Below, piece after piece: positions 8,814-18,333 of a DNA stretch of 64,000 bases. Position numbers and translations under genes: made by a program. The notes under the pieces were generated by a model, which was not told the origin of the DNA, searched no databases, and worked only from the letters and a program-made list of their open reading frames with translations. The first letter of the stretch is position 1; each line of letters starts with the position of its first letter. Origin of the DNA: Winogradskyella echinorum (lineage in GTDB: Bacteria; Bacteroidota; Bacteroidia; Flavobacteriales; Flavobacteriaceae); the NCBI RefSeq assembly GCF_014297365.1, contig NZ_JACOQD010000002.1:1-64000 (forward strand). The letters run 5' to 3'.

Positions 8814-9452
8814 ATGGCAGTATTAGTAGGAAAAAAAGCACCTCAATTTAATGCACAAGCAGTTGTAAATGGACGTGAATTTGTAACTGATTTTTCTTTA
8901 GATCAATTCATAGGACAAAAACACGTTGTTTTATTCTTTTACCCAAAAGATTTTACATTTGTTTGTCCGACAGAATTACATGCTTTTCAAGAAAAGTTAG
9001 AAGAATTTAAATCTAGAAATACTGAAATTATTGCTGTTTCTACAGATACAGAGCAATCTCATTTCGGATGGTTGCAATTAGAGAAAAACCAAGGTGGTAT
9101 TAAAGGTATTACATACCCATTAGTTGCAGATACTAATAAAACAATTTCAAAGAATTATGATGTTTTAGCTGGTGATTACTTTTATGATGAGAATGATATG
9201 CTACAAGCTGAAGGAGAATTAGTAGCTTATAGAGGTCTATTCTTAATTGATAAGGAAGGTATTGTACGTCATCAAATTGTTAATGATTTACCATTAGGTA
9301 GAAACGTTGATGAGGCGTTACGTATGGTTGATGCTTTACAATTTGTAGAGGAAAATGGTGAAGTTTGTCCAGCAAACTGGAATAAAGGAAAATCTGGAAT
9401 GCAAGCAACTCACGAAGGTGTTGCTGAGTTTTTAGAAAAGCATGTCAATTAA
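8814..9452 (+). CDS. 2-Cys peroxiredoxin (AhpC/TSA family)
   Basis: 212 aa cytosolic peroxidase that reduces H2O2 and organic hydroperoxides. The peroxidatic cysteine is in FTFVCPTEL (Cys51, with the conserved Pro/Thr active site) and the resolving cysteine in GEVCPANW (Cys185), so it is a typical dimeric 2-Cys enzyme. The partner reductase (AhpF or thioredoxin) is not in the window. A strong promoter match lies upstream and a clear terminator downstream, so it is a single-gene unit; no OxyR-type site is obvious. Confidence 0.95.
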   Translation: MAVLVGKKAPQFNAQAVVNGREFVTDFSLDQFIGQKHVVLFFYPKDFTFVCPTELHAFQEKLEEFKSRNTEIIAVSTDTEQSHFGWLQLEKNQGGIKGITYPLVADTNKTISKNYDVLAGDYFYDENDMLQAEGELVAYRGLFLIDKEGIVRHQIVNDLPLGRNVDEALRMVDALQFVEENGEVCPANWNKGKSGMQATHEGVAEFLEKHVN

Positions 9453-9472
9453 ATAAAAGACATTACTTAAAT

Positions 9473-9507
9473 AAAAAACCACTTCTTTTATGAGGTGGTT
9501 TTTTTTA
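9473..9507 (+). terminator. Rho-independent terminator after the peroxiredoxin
   Basis: AAAACCAC (9475-9482) pairs with GTGGTTTT (9495-9502), then a run of T. The complementary A-run on the other side lets it serve the convergent helicase gene as well. Confidence 0.8.
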
Positions 9508-9536
9508 TATATGTTGTGTGCTAACAGCTAATCAAT

Positions 9537-10889
9537 TTATTTCTTTTTGTTTCGCCTGTTATAGTTTTTATCTCCTCTAGTTTTTGGCTTTTTATACTTT
9601 TTAGCGATTTCTCTTTGGTAAGATCCACCAAGGTTTTCTTTTTTATTTTTTTCTTTTTTCTCATGAAATGCTGGTCCAGGTGCGTCTTCATCTCGACGTT
9701 TTATTGGATTGTAACGTTCCTTTATTTGTGGACGCTCTTCTTCAATTAATTCAGTAGAAATTTCAACTTCTTCAGGTATTTCTAGAGTTTCTATAGGTAT
9801 TTGCATTAATTCTTCAATGCGTATTCGAGCATCTTGTTCTGCTTCAGTAGAAAATAGTATGGTATGTCCTTCTTTTTCAGCACGACCAGTTCTACCAATT
9901 CTGTGCATATAATTTTCAGGATAATCAGTGGTGTCAAAATTAATAACATGAGTAATATCATCTATGTCTAGACCACGAGCCATAACATCTGTAGCCACTA
10001 ATAGCCGATGTTCACCTTCTCTAAATTGTTCTATACTACGTAATCGATAATTTTGCGTTTTATTTGAATGGATAACACAGGCTTCATTAGGAAATAGCTC
10101 TTCTAACTGATCAAATAATCGATCAGCCATACGTTTGTAGGCCACAAATATTAAAACTTTTGAAAACTCGTCTGTATTTTTAAGTAAGTATTCTAATAAA
10201 TTAACTTTGGTGTAAAAATTAGGAACATTGTAACGCTGTTGCTTTATGTTTTCTAACGGAGTACCAGAAACTGCAATTGATATTTTAGTAGGATTGATAA
10301 AAAAATCAGTAATTAATTCATCTACATCTTTGGTCATGGTGGCAGAAAACATAATATTCTGTCGACGCGGAGGAAGGATGTCAAAAATATTCATTAATTG
10401 ATGTCTAAATCCAAGATCTAGCATTACATCTACCTCGTCAATCACTAGTTTCTGAATCGATTTTAACTGTAAAACTCTACTAACAGCTAAGTCATATAAT
10501 CTTCCGGGTGTAGCAACAATAATATCTTGTCCTTGAGCCACAGCTTGCTTTTGAGTGTTTATATTAGTGCCACCATAAACTCCCAATACACGATTATTAA
10601 TGTATTTAGAAAATTTTTCGATTTCACTAACCACTTGTACCACCAACTCTCGAGTAGGTACCAAAACTAAGACTCTAGGATTATCTTGTCTAGAGTATTT
10701 AAGGTTTCTTAATATAGGCAGCATGTAGGCTAGCGTTTTACCTGTACCAGTTTGCGCTATACCTACAACATCTTTTCCAGAGGCTACTACATTAAAAGAT
10801 TGCGCTTGGATTGGAGTAGGAGTTTCAAAGCCTAAATCGTCTAAAGCGTTATATAATGGTGTGTTTAAGTTTAAGTCGTTAAAAGTCAC
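9537..10889 (-). CDS. DEAD-box RNA helicase (RhlE-like)
   Basis: 450 aa. Helicase motifs in order: Q-motif region TPTPIQAQ (~24-31), Walker A GTGKT (48-52), PTREL (~78-82), ATPGR (~126-130), motif II as DEVD (151-154) rather than DEAD, SAT (182-184), ARGLDIDD (V) and HRIGRTGR (VI). A basic Lys/Arg-rich tail (~395-450) probably binds RNA. Such proteins remodel rRNA or mRNA in ribosome assembly and cold adaptation. The DEVD variant keeps the catalytic Asp-Glu pair. Convergent with the peroxiredoxin. Confidence 0.92.
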   Translation of the reverse strand: MTFNDLNLNTPLYNALDDLGFETPTPIQAQSFNVVASGKDVVGIAQTGTGKTLAYMLPILRNLKYSRQDNPRVLVLVPTRELVVQVVSEIEKFSKYINNRVLGVYGGTNINTQKQAVAQGQDIIVATPGRLYDLAVSRVLQLKSIQKLVIDEVDVMLDLGFRHQLMNIFDILPPRRQNIMFSATMTKDVDELITDFFINPTKISIAVSGTPLENIKQQRYNVPNFYTKVNLLEYLLKNTDEFSKVLIFVAYKRMADRLFDQLEELFPNEACVIHSNKTQNYRLRSIEQFREGEHRLLVATDVMARGLDIDDITHVINFDTTDYPENYMHRIGRTGRAEKEGHTILFSTEAEQDARIRIEELMQIPIETLEIPEEVEISTELIEEERPQIKERYNPIKRRDEDAPGPAFHEKKEKNKKENLGGSYQREIAKKYKKPKTRGDKNYNRRNKKK

Positions 10890-10925
10890 TTAGTATAATT
10901 TAGTTGCAAAGCTACTACTTATTAT

Positions 10926-11822
10926 CTACTTATTATTTAAATGTTGTTTGTCTATTTCAATACTATAACTAGATTTAAAAATGGAGTTAGCTTCTAGGCT
11001 AATAATTCCTTCCTTTTCTTCAATTTTCTGATTTGTGTTTTCGTTGTCTGCAATACCTAGCCAAGGTTCAATACAAACATAAGGTGCATTTGGTTTTGCC
11101 CAAATGCCTAAATAGGAAAAGTCTTTGTATGTCATATTTAATACCCTTCCTTTATCTTTATGCTTTAAAGTAACTTTTCTAGATTTTAAATCTTTAAAAA
11201 TAAGCGCATCATTATTAAATATGTTTTCGTTAAGCTTAATTTTATTGCCATCCTCAATTATTGGTTTTGTTTTATCCGTTAGTAGACCATTTTCCATATT
11301 AAGTAAATAAGTTTCACTATCTTCTAATTTTTCAAATTCTAAAAAATAATCACTGTAGTCTTCATCTTTATATAGTGGGCAAGTAAAAGCAGGATGTCCA
11401 CCAAGTGAAAAAAATAACGGTTTAGAATCTGTGTTTTCAATTTTATGATGTATCGTTAGAATATTATCGTTTAACTGATAAGAAATTTCATATTTGAATA
11501 GAAAAGGATATATTTTGTATAACCTGTCATTAGATGTTAGCTTAAATGTAATCTCAGAATCGGAATGACTTTTTAAAACAATTTCATCATTATGTCTTAC
11601 AAAACCATGTTTTGTCATTTTATAGGATTGGTTGTTATAGATGTAACTATCATCTTTCATAGCTCCAATAATCGGAAATAAATTTGGTGCATAACTTCCC
11701 CAAATATTTGGGTCTCCATGCCACATAAATTCATTATTGTTTTTAATTGCGGAAATAGCACAAAGCTCTGCACCAACGGTATTTATATTAATTTTAAGGT
11801 AGTCATTGAGTAAAGTGTACAT
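10926..11822 (-). CDS. Aldose 1-epimerase family protein (LacX-like)
   Basis: 298 aa, beta-sandwich mutarotase-type family. Seen are an N-terminal LKININTVGAELCAI strand, TKHGFVRHNDE carrying a putative catalytic-site Arg/His, SLGGHPAF with the conserved His, and CIEPWLGIAD near the end. Members interconvert sugar anomers, but substrates of LacX-like proteins are mostly undefined. It lies 36 bp upstream of the helicase gene on the same strand and may be co-transcribed with it. Confidence 0.82.
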   Translation of the reverse strand: MYTLLNDYLKININTVGAELCAISAIKNNNEFMWHGDPNIWGSYAPNLFPIIGAMKDDSYIYNNQSYKMTKHGFVRHNDEIVLKSHSDSEITFKLTSNDRLYKIYPFLFKYEISYQLNDNILTIHHKIENTDSKPLFFSLGGHPAFTCPLYKDEDYSDYFLEFEKLEDSETYLLNMENGLLTDKTKPIIEDGNKIKLNENIFNNDALIFKDLKSRKVTLKHKDKGRVLNMTYKDFSYLGIWAKPNAPYVCIEPWLGIADNENTNQKIEEKEGIISLEANSIFKSSYSIEIDKQHLNNK

Positions 11823-11907
11823 GAATCTATGTTTTTTTTTAGAAATATACGAATTTGATGATATTCAAAACTATTCTCATTATTTTTACAAGGATTAAAT
11901 TTTACTA

Positions 11908-13224
11908 TTGAGAACAACAACTTTTTATAATCTCAAAGACACCGAGAATTTTAAGCAGCAACTGTTACAATGGAGTCAACAATTTAAAGATGTTGTATGG
12001 CTCGATTCTAACTGCCATAAGGATATTTATAGTAGTTATGATGCCGTGTTGGCTGTTGATGCTTTTACAGTTTTAAAAACGGATTATTCCAATGCTTTTG
12101 AGCGTTTAAAAGAGTATCAAAATAGCACCAGAGATTGGATTTTCGGGTATCTCACATACGATTTAAAAAACACCACAGAACAATTAAAGTCTCAAAATTT
12201 TGACGGATTAGATTTTCCTGATTTATACTTTTTTCAACCTAAAAAACTATTTCTAATTAAAGGGAATGAAGTAGAAATTCAATATTTAAAAATGGTGGAT
12301 GATGAGATTGAAGATGATTTTAAATTAATAAGTGCTATTACTTCATGTACTTCGACTTCGCTCAGTAAAGGTTGCGCCGAGAAGTTTCAGAATCCTATTA
12401 AAATAAAGCTGAGAATTCACAAAGATGAATACTTTGAAAAAGCTCATAAAATGTTAGCACACATTCAAAGAGGTGATATTTATGAAGCTAATTTTTGTCA
12501 GGAATTTTATGCAGAAGACAGTACAATTAATCCATTGGAGACCTTTAGAAAACTCAATGAAATTTCTAAACCACCTTTTGCGACATTTTTAAAAATTGAA
12601 GATAAATATTTGTTATCTGCAACACCAGAACGGTACATAAAAAAAGAAGGGTTTAAAGTGATTTCACAACCCATAAAAGGAACGGCAAAACGATCAAATC
12701 TTAAAGAGGAAGATTTAAAATTGGCGGAAACTTTGGCCAAAGATGAAAAAGAAAGAAGTGAAAACATAATGATAGTAGATTTGGTGCGTAACGATTTATC
12801 GCAGACAGCCATAAAAGGAAGTGTGAAGGTCGAGGAATTATGTAAAGTCTATTCGTTTTTGCAAGTGCATCAAATGATTTCTACTATTTCTTCTAAAGTC
12901 GAAGAAGAAACGCATCCTGTAGAGATTATTAAAACGACTTTTCCAATGGGAAGTATGACAGGAGCACCAAAAATTTCGGCCATGAAAATCATTGAAGATT
13001 TAGAGGAGACTAAACGTGGTTTATATTCGGGTTCTGTTGGTTATTTTACTCCTATTGGTGATTTTGATTTTAATGTTATTATAAGAAGTATATTGTATAA
13101 TGAAACTAAAAAATATATTTCCTATTCTGTAGGTAGTGCTATAACTGCAAAAAGTGATCCTTTAAAAGAATATGAAGAATGCTTAATAAAGGCTAAAGCC
13201 ATGCGTGAGGTTTTGGAGAATTAA
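11908..13224 (+). CDS. pabB: Anthranilate/aminodeoxychorismate synthase component I (PabB-type)
   Basis: 438 aa, TTG start. The C-terminal chorismate-binding domain (~165-435) has PIKGTAKR, SENIMIVDLVRNDLS, and MGSMTGAPKISAM with Glu/Lys sites for Mg-chorismate. The length and standalone form fit aminodeoxychorismate synthase PabB, which with a glutaminase makes ADC for folate; the trp cluster is absent here, favouring PabB over TrpE. A likely repeat-derived insert (residues ~146-160, SCTSTSLSKGCAE) lies in the linker between the N-terminal region and the catalytic domain. tilS follows 27 bp later and is probably co-transcribed. Confidence 0.88.
   Translation: MRTTTFYNLKDTENFKQQLLQWSQQFKDVVWLDSNCHKDIYSSYDAVLAVDAFTVLKTDYSNAFERLKEYQNSTRDWIFGYLTYDLKNTTEQLKSQNFDGLDFPDLYFFQPKKLFLIKGNEVEIQYLKMVDDEIEDDFKLISAITSCTSTSLSKGCAEKFQNPIKIKLRIHKDEYFEKAHKMLAHIQRGDIYEANFCQEFYAEDSTINPLETFRKLNEISKPPFATFLKIEDKYLLSATPERYIKKEGFKVISQPIKGTAKRSNLKEEDLKLAETLAKDEKERSENIMIVDLVRNDLSQTAIKGSVKVEELCKVYSFLQVHQMISTISSKVEEETHPVEIIKTTFPMGSMTGAPKISAMKIIEDLEETKRGLYSGSVGYFTPIGDFDFNVIIRSILYNETKKYISYSVGSAITAKSDPLKEYEECLIKAKAMREVLEN
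12349..12385. repeat. Candidate in-frame repeat insertion in pabB
   Basis: ACTTCGACTTCGCTCAGT at 12349-12366 resembles a motif that recurs between genes in flavobacterial genomes. The segment is bounded by inverted ACTTC (12349-12353) and GAAGT (12381-12385). It encodes a low-complexity Ser/Thr/Cys stretch in the PabB linker, with no frame disruption. No second exact copy occurs in the window, so the assignment rests on resemblance. Confidence 0.4.
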
Positions 13225-13251
13225 TCGTATTAATTTCAATAACTTTGAATT

Positions 13252-14565
13252 GTGCTAAATAAATTCAAGAACCATATAAATAAACAACTTCCTTTTCTCG
13301 AAAAAAGTAAGCTCATTATTGCCATTTCAGGTGGAGTAGATAGTGTGGTTTTAGCACATCTTTGCAAAACATTAGGTCTAAACTTTGCTCTAGCACATTG
13401 CAATTTTAACCTTCGTAGAGAAGAAAGCAATGCAGACGAAGAATTTGTATTAGAACTTGCCGAAGAGTTAGATGTTGAAGTCTTTATTCAAAATTTTGAT
13501 ACACAAGCATATGCAGATGAAAACAAACGCTCTATCCAAATGGCAGCACGTGAGTTGCGTTACGATTGGTTTGCTGAATTGGCAGAGCAACTAAAGTTCG
13601 ACTATATTTTAACAGCACACCACGCAGATGATAATCTCGAAACGTTTTTAATAAATTTTACTCGTGGTACAGGATTAAATGGATTAACTGGTATTCCTAT
13701 GCTTAATGATAATATTGTTAGACCTTTATTACCTTTTTCGAGAGAACAGATTGAACACTATGCAAAGGAGCAAAATATATCTTGGAGAGAAGATAGTAGC
13801 AATTCATCCCGAAAATATCTTAGAAATAAATTAAGGCACGAGGTTGTGCCAATTTTAAAAGAAATTAATCCACAACTATTAGATAGTTTTCAAAACACGT
13901 TAGAAAATCTAAATGATACAGCAGATATTGTTGAAGAAAGTCTAAATGCAGTTGCAAAACGCGCTATTACTAAAATCGATGATAATGGTATAACTTATAA
14001 AGTATCCGAGTTTAAAAAAGTGAATAACCCAAAAGCATATCTTTTTGAGATGTTCAAGGATTACGGATTTACAGAATGGTATGATGTTGTTGATTTATTA
14101 GATGCGCAATCCGGAAAACAGGTATTTTCAAATTCACATCGCTTAATAAAGCATCGTGATGTATTAATATTAACCAATTGTCATTCAGAGCAAAACGAAG
14201 AATCTTTTGATGTGTCAGAAGATATTAAATCGATTAATACACCTATAGGTATTTTGTTTTTTGATGAAGCAGATACCATCAAGGAATCATCAAAAAATAC
14301 AATTTTTGTTGATAAAGATAAGTTGAAATATCCCTTAGAATTAAGATTAAGGAAAGAAGGAGACTACTTCTATCCATCTGGAATGAAGGGTAAAAAGAAG
14401 ATTAGCAAATACCTAAAAGACGAAAAGCTTTCATTAGTAGAAAAAGAAAATACTTGGCTGTTAACCTCAAATAACGACATTGTTTGGGTAGTTGGTAAAC
14501 GTAGCGATAATCGTTTTTGTGTAACTGAAGCGACTACAAAAATTCTTAAAATAGAAGTTGAATAG
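13252..14565 (+). CDS. tilS: tRNA(Ile)-lysidine synthetase
   Basis: 437 aa, GTG start 27 bp after pabB. The N-type ATP-pyrophosphatase domain has the P-loop SGGVDS at 26-31, followed by CNFNLRREESNADEEF and TAHHADDNLETFLINFTRGT. The enzyme converts C34 of tRNA-Ile(CAU) to lysidine with ATP and lysine, so that it reads AUA; it is essential. The C-terminal substrate domain is present (LRLRKEGDYFYPSGMKGKKK). Residues ~310-318 (CHSEQNEES) are encoded by a repeat element also found between genes at 22890. Start choice follows the position just before LNKFKNHINKQ. Confidence 0.93.
   Translation: MLNKFKNHINKQLPFLEKSKLIIAISGGVDSVVLAHLCKTLGLNFALAHCNFNLRREESNADEEFVLELAEELDVEVFIQNFDTQAYADENKRSIQMAARELRYDWFAELAEQLKFDYILTAHHADDNLETFLINFTRGTGLNGLTGIPMLNDNIVRPLLPFSREQIEHYAKEQNISWREDSSNSSRKYLRNKLRHEVVPILKEINPQLLDSFQNTLENLNDTADIVEESLNAVAKRAITKIDDNGITYKVSEFKKVNNPKAYLFEMFKDYGFTEWYDVVDLLDAQSGKQVFSNSHRLIKHRDVLILTNCHSEQNEESFDVSEDIKSINTPIGILFFDEADTIKESSKNTIFVDKDKLKYPLELRLRKEGDYFYPSGMKGKKKISKYLKDEKLSLVEKENTWLLTSNNDIVWVVGKRSDNRFCVTEATTKILKIEVE
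14179..14205. repeat. TGTCATTC-type repeat inserted in frame in tilS
   Basis: These 27 bases match the intergenic element at 22890-22916 at 24 of 27 positions; both begin TGTCATTC and end CGAAGAATCT. Here it is translated within the TilS C-terminal domain, adding a hydrophilic segment (CHSEQNEES) without shifting the frame. Confidence 0.7.
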
Positions 14566-14568
14566 AAC

Positions 14569-14595
14569 TGTCATTCCGCACGTGATGTGGAATCC
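14569..14595. repeat. Short palindromic repeat between tilS and adenine deaminase
   Basis: TGTCATTCCGCA is followed by a hairpin with arms ATTCCGCA (14573-14580) and TGTGGAAT (14586-14593). It belongs to the same TGTCATTC-headed group as the elements at 6611 and 22890. Confidence 0.55.
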
Positions 14596-14606
14596 ACACA
14601 TAAATT

Positions 14607-16235
14607 ATGAATTTGAAACTAAAAGGAAACATAGTAGATATACAAAACCGCAAAATCTTTAAAGGAGAAATCACCATTGAAAACGGTAAGATTAAATCCA
14701 TTGAAGAAAAACACAGTGAAGAAAACCATTACATACTGCCAGGTTTTGTAGATGCACACATTCATATTGAAAGTTCAATGTTGGTGCCAAGTGAATTCGC
14801 CAAAATTGCGGTTGAACACGGAACAGTTTCTACAGTTTCAGATCCACATGAAATTGCTAACGTCCTTGGAGTTGCTGGTGTAGAATTTATGATTGACAAT
14901 GGTAAGCAAACACCCTTTAAATTCAATTTTGGAGCACCAAGTTGTGTGCCTGCTACAAGTTTTGAATCTGCAGGAGCAATTATAGATTCGGAAGACATTA
15001 AAACCTTAATGGCAAATCCAGATATTAAATATTTGGCTGAAATGATGAATTATCCAGGAGTTATTTATGATGATGAAGAGGTTATAAAGAAACTCGATTG
15101 GGCAAAACATTTCAATAAACCCATTGATGGACACGCTCCAGGCTTGCGAGGAGATGATTTAACCAAATATATTGCTGCCGGAATTTCAACGGACCATGAA
15201 TGTTTTTCCTATGAAGAAGGTTTAGAGAAATTACAAAAAGGAATGAAGGTCATTATCCGAGAAGGAAGTGCAGCTAAAAACTTTAATGCACTTATAGATT
15301 TATTAGAAGAACATTACGAAAACATGATGTTCTGTAGCGATGACAAACATCCAGATGACCTGTTGTTAGGTCATATTAATCAACTCTGTGCCAGAGCTGT
15401 TGAGAAAGGTATTGATGTATTTAAGGTGCTTCAAGCGGCTTGTGTCAATCCTGTAAAACATTATAATCTCGATGTTGGATTGCTAAACATTGGTGACGAC
15501 GCGGATTGTATTCTAGTTGAAGATTTAAAAGACTTTAAAACGCTTCAAACCTATATCAATGGTGAATTGGTTTACGATAACGGAGTTTCAAAAATAAAGC
15601 ATGTCGAATTTCAAAACCTGAATAATTTCAATACAACTAAGAAAGAAGTTTCAGATTTTAGATTCGAATCGAATTCAAAGCAAATTCGAGTGATTGAATG
15701 TTTAGATGGAGAGTTGGTGACTAACGAAATCATTGAAAATTCAACAATTGTAGATGGTAATTTAGTATCTAACACAGAAACTGATGTATTGAAAATGGCT
15801 GTCGTTAATCGTTATCAGAATGATAAACCAGCAATAGCATTCATTAAAAACTACGGTCTAAAGGAAGGTGCTATTGCAAGTTCCGTTGGTCACGATTCGC
15901 ATAATATCATTGTTGTTGGCGTATCTGATGAAGCCATTTGTAAAGCTGTAAATCTACTTATTGAAAATGAAGGTGGTATTTGTGCTGTTTCAAATTCAGA
16001 AGAAAAGGTAGTAGCTCTTCCTGTAGCTGGTATAATGAGTGATCAAAACGCAGAAACAATTGGCAAGCAATATTCCGAACTAGATAAAATGGCAAAAGAT
16101 TTAGGAAGTAAGCTTCATGCTCCATATATGAGTTTATCATTTATGGCTTTATTGGTGATTCCGTCTTTAAAATTGAGCGATAAAGGCTTGTTTAATGGTT
16201 CAGATTTTAAGTTTACTTCGGTAGAACTTTCTTAA
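14607..16235 (+). CDS. ade: Adenine deaminase
   Basis: 542 aa amidohydrolase-superfamily enzyme of the bacterial adenine deaminase (AdeC) type, which converts adenine to hypoxanthine and ammonia in purine salvage. Metal-site signatures are [12 protein letters not shown] (~46-57), [28 protein letters not shown] and [12 protein letters not shown]. The C-terminal half contains [12 protein letters not shown] and a closing [11 protein letters not shown]. Length is standard for the family. It is cytosolic and lies 41 bp after tilS with only a small repeat between, so may be transcribed with it. Confidence 0.93.
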   Translation: MNLKLKGNIVDIQNRKIFKGEITIENGKIKSIEEKHSEENHYILPGFVDAHIHIESSMLVPSEFAKIAVEHGTVSTVSDPHEIANVLGVAGVEFMIDNGKQTPFKFNFGAPSCVPATSFESAGAIIDSEDIKTLMANPDIKYLAEMMNYPGVIYDDEEVIKKLDWAKHFNKPIDGHAPGLRGDDLTKYIAAGISTDHECFSYEEGLEKLQKGMKVIIREGSAAKNFNALIDLLEEHYENMMFCSDDKHPDDLLLGHINQLCARAVEKGIDVFKVLQAACVNPVKHYNLDVGLLNIGDDADCILVEDLKDFKTLQTYINGELVYDNGVSKIKHVEFQNLNNFNTTKKEVSDFRFESNSKQIRVIECLDGELVTNEIIENSTIVDGNLVSNTETDVLKMAVVNRYQNDKPAIAFIKNYGLKEGAIASSVGHDSHNIIVVGVSDEAICKAVNLLIENEGGICAVSNSEEKVVALPVAGIMSDQNAETIGKQYSELDKMAKDLGSKLHAPYMSLSFMALLVIPSLKLSDKGLFNGSDFKFTSVELS

Positions 16236-16243
16236 AGAATGTT

Positions 16244-16269
16244 AAGGTTCTAAAACCTTTCAATTTTTG
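16244..16269 (+). terminator. Possible terminator after adenine deaminase
   Basis: AAGGTT (16244-16249) and AACCTT (16254-16259) can form a short hairpin followed within a few bases by five T. The stem is short, so this is tentative. Confidence 0.4.
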
Positions 16270-16313
16270 ATATTCAATTTACCTATCTTTAAATTTTAAT
16301 AAACCAACCTATT

Positions 16314-18200
16314 ATGATAAAAAAGATTCTACTCATTGCATTAGTGACTTTAACAGTTTTTAATTGCCAAGACACGAAGCATCAGGCTATAGATATACCA
16401 GAGATAGCTGAAGGAGAAAACACTTTTGCAAAAGATAACTATACCAAAAGAGAGGTGATGATAGAAATGCGAGATGGTATTAATCTGCATACCACCATCT
16501 ATACTCCAAAGGATACAACTAAAACATATCCTATTTTAATGATGCGTACACCTTATAGTTGCCGACCATATGGTGAAACGGAATTTAAAAGCAAAATAGG
16601 TCCTAATAAATACCTCATGGAAGAAGGTAATATTATGGTCTATCAAGATGTAAGAGGTCGTTGGAATAGTGAAGGAGTTTACGATAATATGCGTGCTTAT
16701 ATCCCAAATAAAACAGGTGAGCAAATTGATGAAGCAAGTGATACTTACGATACAATAGAATGGTTGGTCAATAATGTAGAATACAATAATGGAAATGTTG
16801 GTACTTATGGTATTTCATATCCTGGTTTTTATGCTACATATTCACTTTTAGATTCACATCCAGCGTTAAAAGCGGTATCTCCTCAAGCATGTATTGGTGA
16901 TTTCTTTTTCGATGATTTTATACATAATGGTGCGTATTTATTGAGTTATTGGAGGGCAACATCTGTTTTTGGATATATGAAAGATACACCAACAACCGAA
17001 GCTTGGTATGAGTTTCCTGATATTGGTACTGAAGATCAGCACCAATTCTTTTTAGATCATATGCCATTGAGTAAACTAAACAAGTTCTACGATAGTACTA
17101 ATGTGTTCATGGAGCAATTAAAAGAGCATGTCACTTATGATGAATTTTGGCAGAGTAGAGGCATTATTCAACATTTAAAGGATATAAAACCAGCCACAAT
17201 GGTTGTTGGAGGTTTTTTTGATGCTGAAGATTTATACGGCCCATTTAATACTTATAAGAGTATAGAAAATAATAGTGAAAATTATAACACAATGGTTTTT
17301 GGACCATGGAGTCATGGAGATTGGGCAAGAAATAAGGATAGACAGGTCATTGGTAATATTAATTTTGGAGATAGTATATCAGATTATTTTCAAAAAAATA
17401 TTGAGACCAAATTTTTTAATCACTTCTTAAAAGGTGATGCCAATGGAGAAACCGGGTTAGCAGAAGCACACATGTTTAATACTGGTACAAAACAATGGGA
17501 ATCTTTTGAAACTTGGCCACCTAAAAACACTGCTAAAGAAAGTTATTTTATGCAGCCATCTGAACGTTTAACACAACAAGCGAATCGTATGATTGCGACT
17601 TCAGATTTTGTTAGCAATCCTAAAAAGCCTGTACCATATACTGAAGATATCAAAGTTGGATTTACGCCAAGAAAATTCATGACAGACGATCAGCGTTTTG
17701 CATCGAGACGACCAGATGTATTAACCTTTGAAACTGAAGTTTTAGAAAATGATATAACACTTGCTGGTGACATTTTAGCAAAACTTAATGTATCTACAAC
17801 AGGCACAGCAGCCGATTGGATTGTAAAAGTTATTGATGTCTTTCCTGCAGATACTGAAAACACAGACGATGTTCAAGATCATTTAAAACTGAGTAATTAC
17901 CATATGATGGTGCGCAGTGAAGTATTAAGAGGTCGTTTTAGAAATAGTATGACAAATCCTGAACCATTTGTGCCAAATAAAAAGACTGTGGTGAATTTAA
18001 AGTTGCAAGATGTGTTTCACACCTTTAAAAAAGGACATAAAATTCAAGTGCAAGTACAAAGTACATTCTTTCCGTATATAGATGCTAATCCACAGACTTA
18101 TGTCGATAATATTTTTGAAGCAAAAGAATCGGATTTTAAAACACAGACGCATAAAGTGTTTAATGATTCGTCTATTGAGTTTACAGTACTTAAGCAATAA
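16314..18200 (+). CDS. CocE/NonD-family hydrolase (X-Pro dipeptidyl-peptidase-like), lipoprotein
   Basis: 628 aa. The N-terminus is a lipoprotein-like signal (VTLTVFNC, Cys18). The alpha/beta-hydrolase domain carries the nucleophile in GTYGISYPG (Ser168), the acid near GGFFDAEDLYGP and the His in FGPWSHGDW. A C-terminal jelly-roll domain (~440-625) is typical of X-Pro dipeptidyl peptidases, cocaine esterase and glutaryl-7-ACA acylases. It probably acts in the periplasm or on the outer membrane on peptides or acylated compounds. The substrate cannot be told from sequence. Confidence 0.88.
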   Translation: MIKKILLIALVTLTVFNCQDTKHQAIDIPEIAEGENTFAKDNYTKREVMIEMRDGINLHTTIYTPKDTTKTYPILMMRTPYSCRPYGETEFKSKIGPNKYLMEEGNIMVYQDVRGRWNSEGVYDNMRAYIPNKTGEQIDEASDTYDTIEWLVNNVEYNNGNVGTYGISYPGFYATYSLLDSHPALKAVSPQACIGDFFFDDFIHNGAYLLSYWRATSVFGYMKDTPTTEAWYEFPDIGTEDQHQFFLDHMPLSKLNKFYDSTNVFMEQLKEHVTYDEFWQSRGIIQHLKDIKPATMVVGGFFDAEDLYGPFNTYKSIENNSENYNTMVFGPWSHGDWARNKDRQVIGNINFGDSISDYFQKNIETKFFNHFLKGDANGETGLAEAHMFNTGTKQWESFETWPPKNTAKESYFMQPSERLTQQANRMIATSDFVSNPKKPVPYTEDIKVGFTPRKFMTDDQRFASRRPDVLTFETEVLENDITLAGDILAKLNVSTTGTAADWIVKVIDVFPADTENTDDVQDHLKLSNYHMMVRSEVLRGRFRNSMTNPEPFVPNKKTVVNLKLQDVFHTFKKGHKIQVQVQSTFFPYIDANPQTYVDNIFEAKESDFKTQTHKVFNDSSIEFTVLKQ

Positions 18201-18207
18201 AATTTGT

Positions 18208-18307
18208 GTCAGTTCGAGTGAAATTGCTTGTAGCAATTTTGTATCAAGAACCTAATTAGTTTTCTTCTCGATACAATTCCTGATACTTCGGTATCACTCG
18301 AAGTGAC
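18208..18307. repeat. Cloverleaf-like structured intergenic repeat
   Basis: Nested inverted repeats are present. Outer arms are 18208-18221 and 18294-18307 (one mismatch in 14). Perfect hairpins are AAATTGCT/AGCAATTT (18221-18239) and GATAC-TTCG-GTATC (18282-18295). A third stem is GTATCAAGAA/TTCTCGATAC (18241-18250, 18265-18274; one mismatch) with the self-complementary CTAATTAG in its loop. It could fold as a cloverleaf in RNA or as a cruciform in DNA. Confidence 0.75.
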
Positions 18308-18333
18308 GACATAAAATAACCACTGATTACTAA

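Noticed and set aside
18208..18307. tRNA gene suggested by a cloverleaf-like fold
   Set aside because: No T-arm GTTCGA consensus in the right place, no 7-bp acceptor stem and anticodon arm of tRNA geometry; it is a palindromic repeat.
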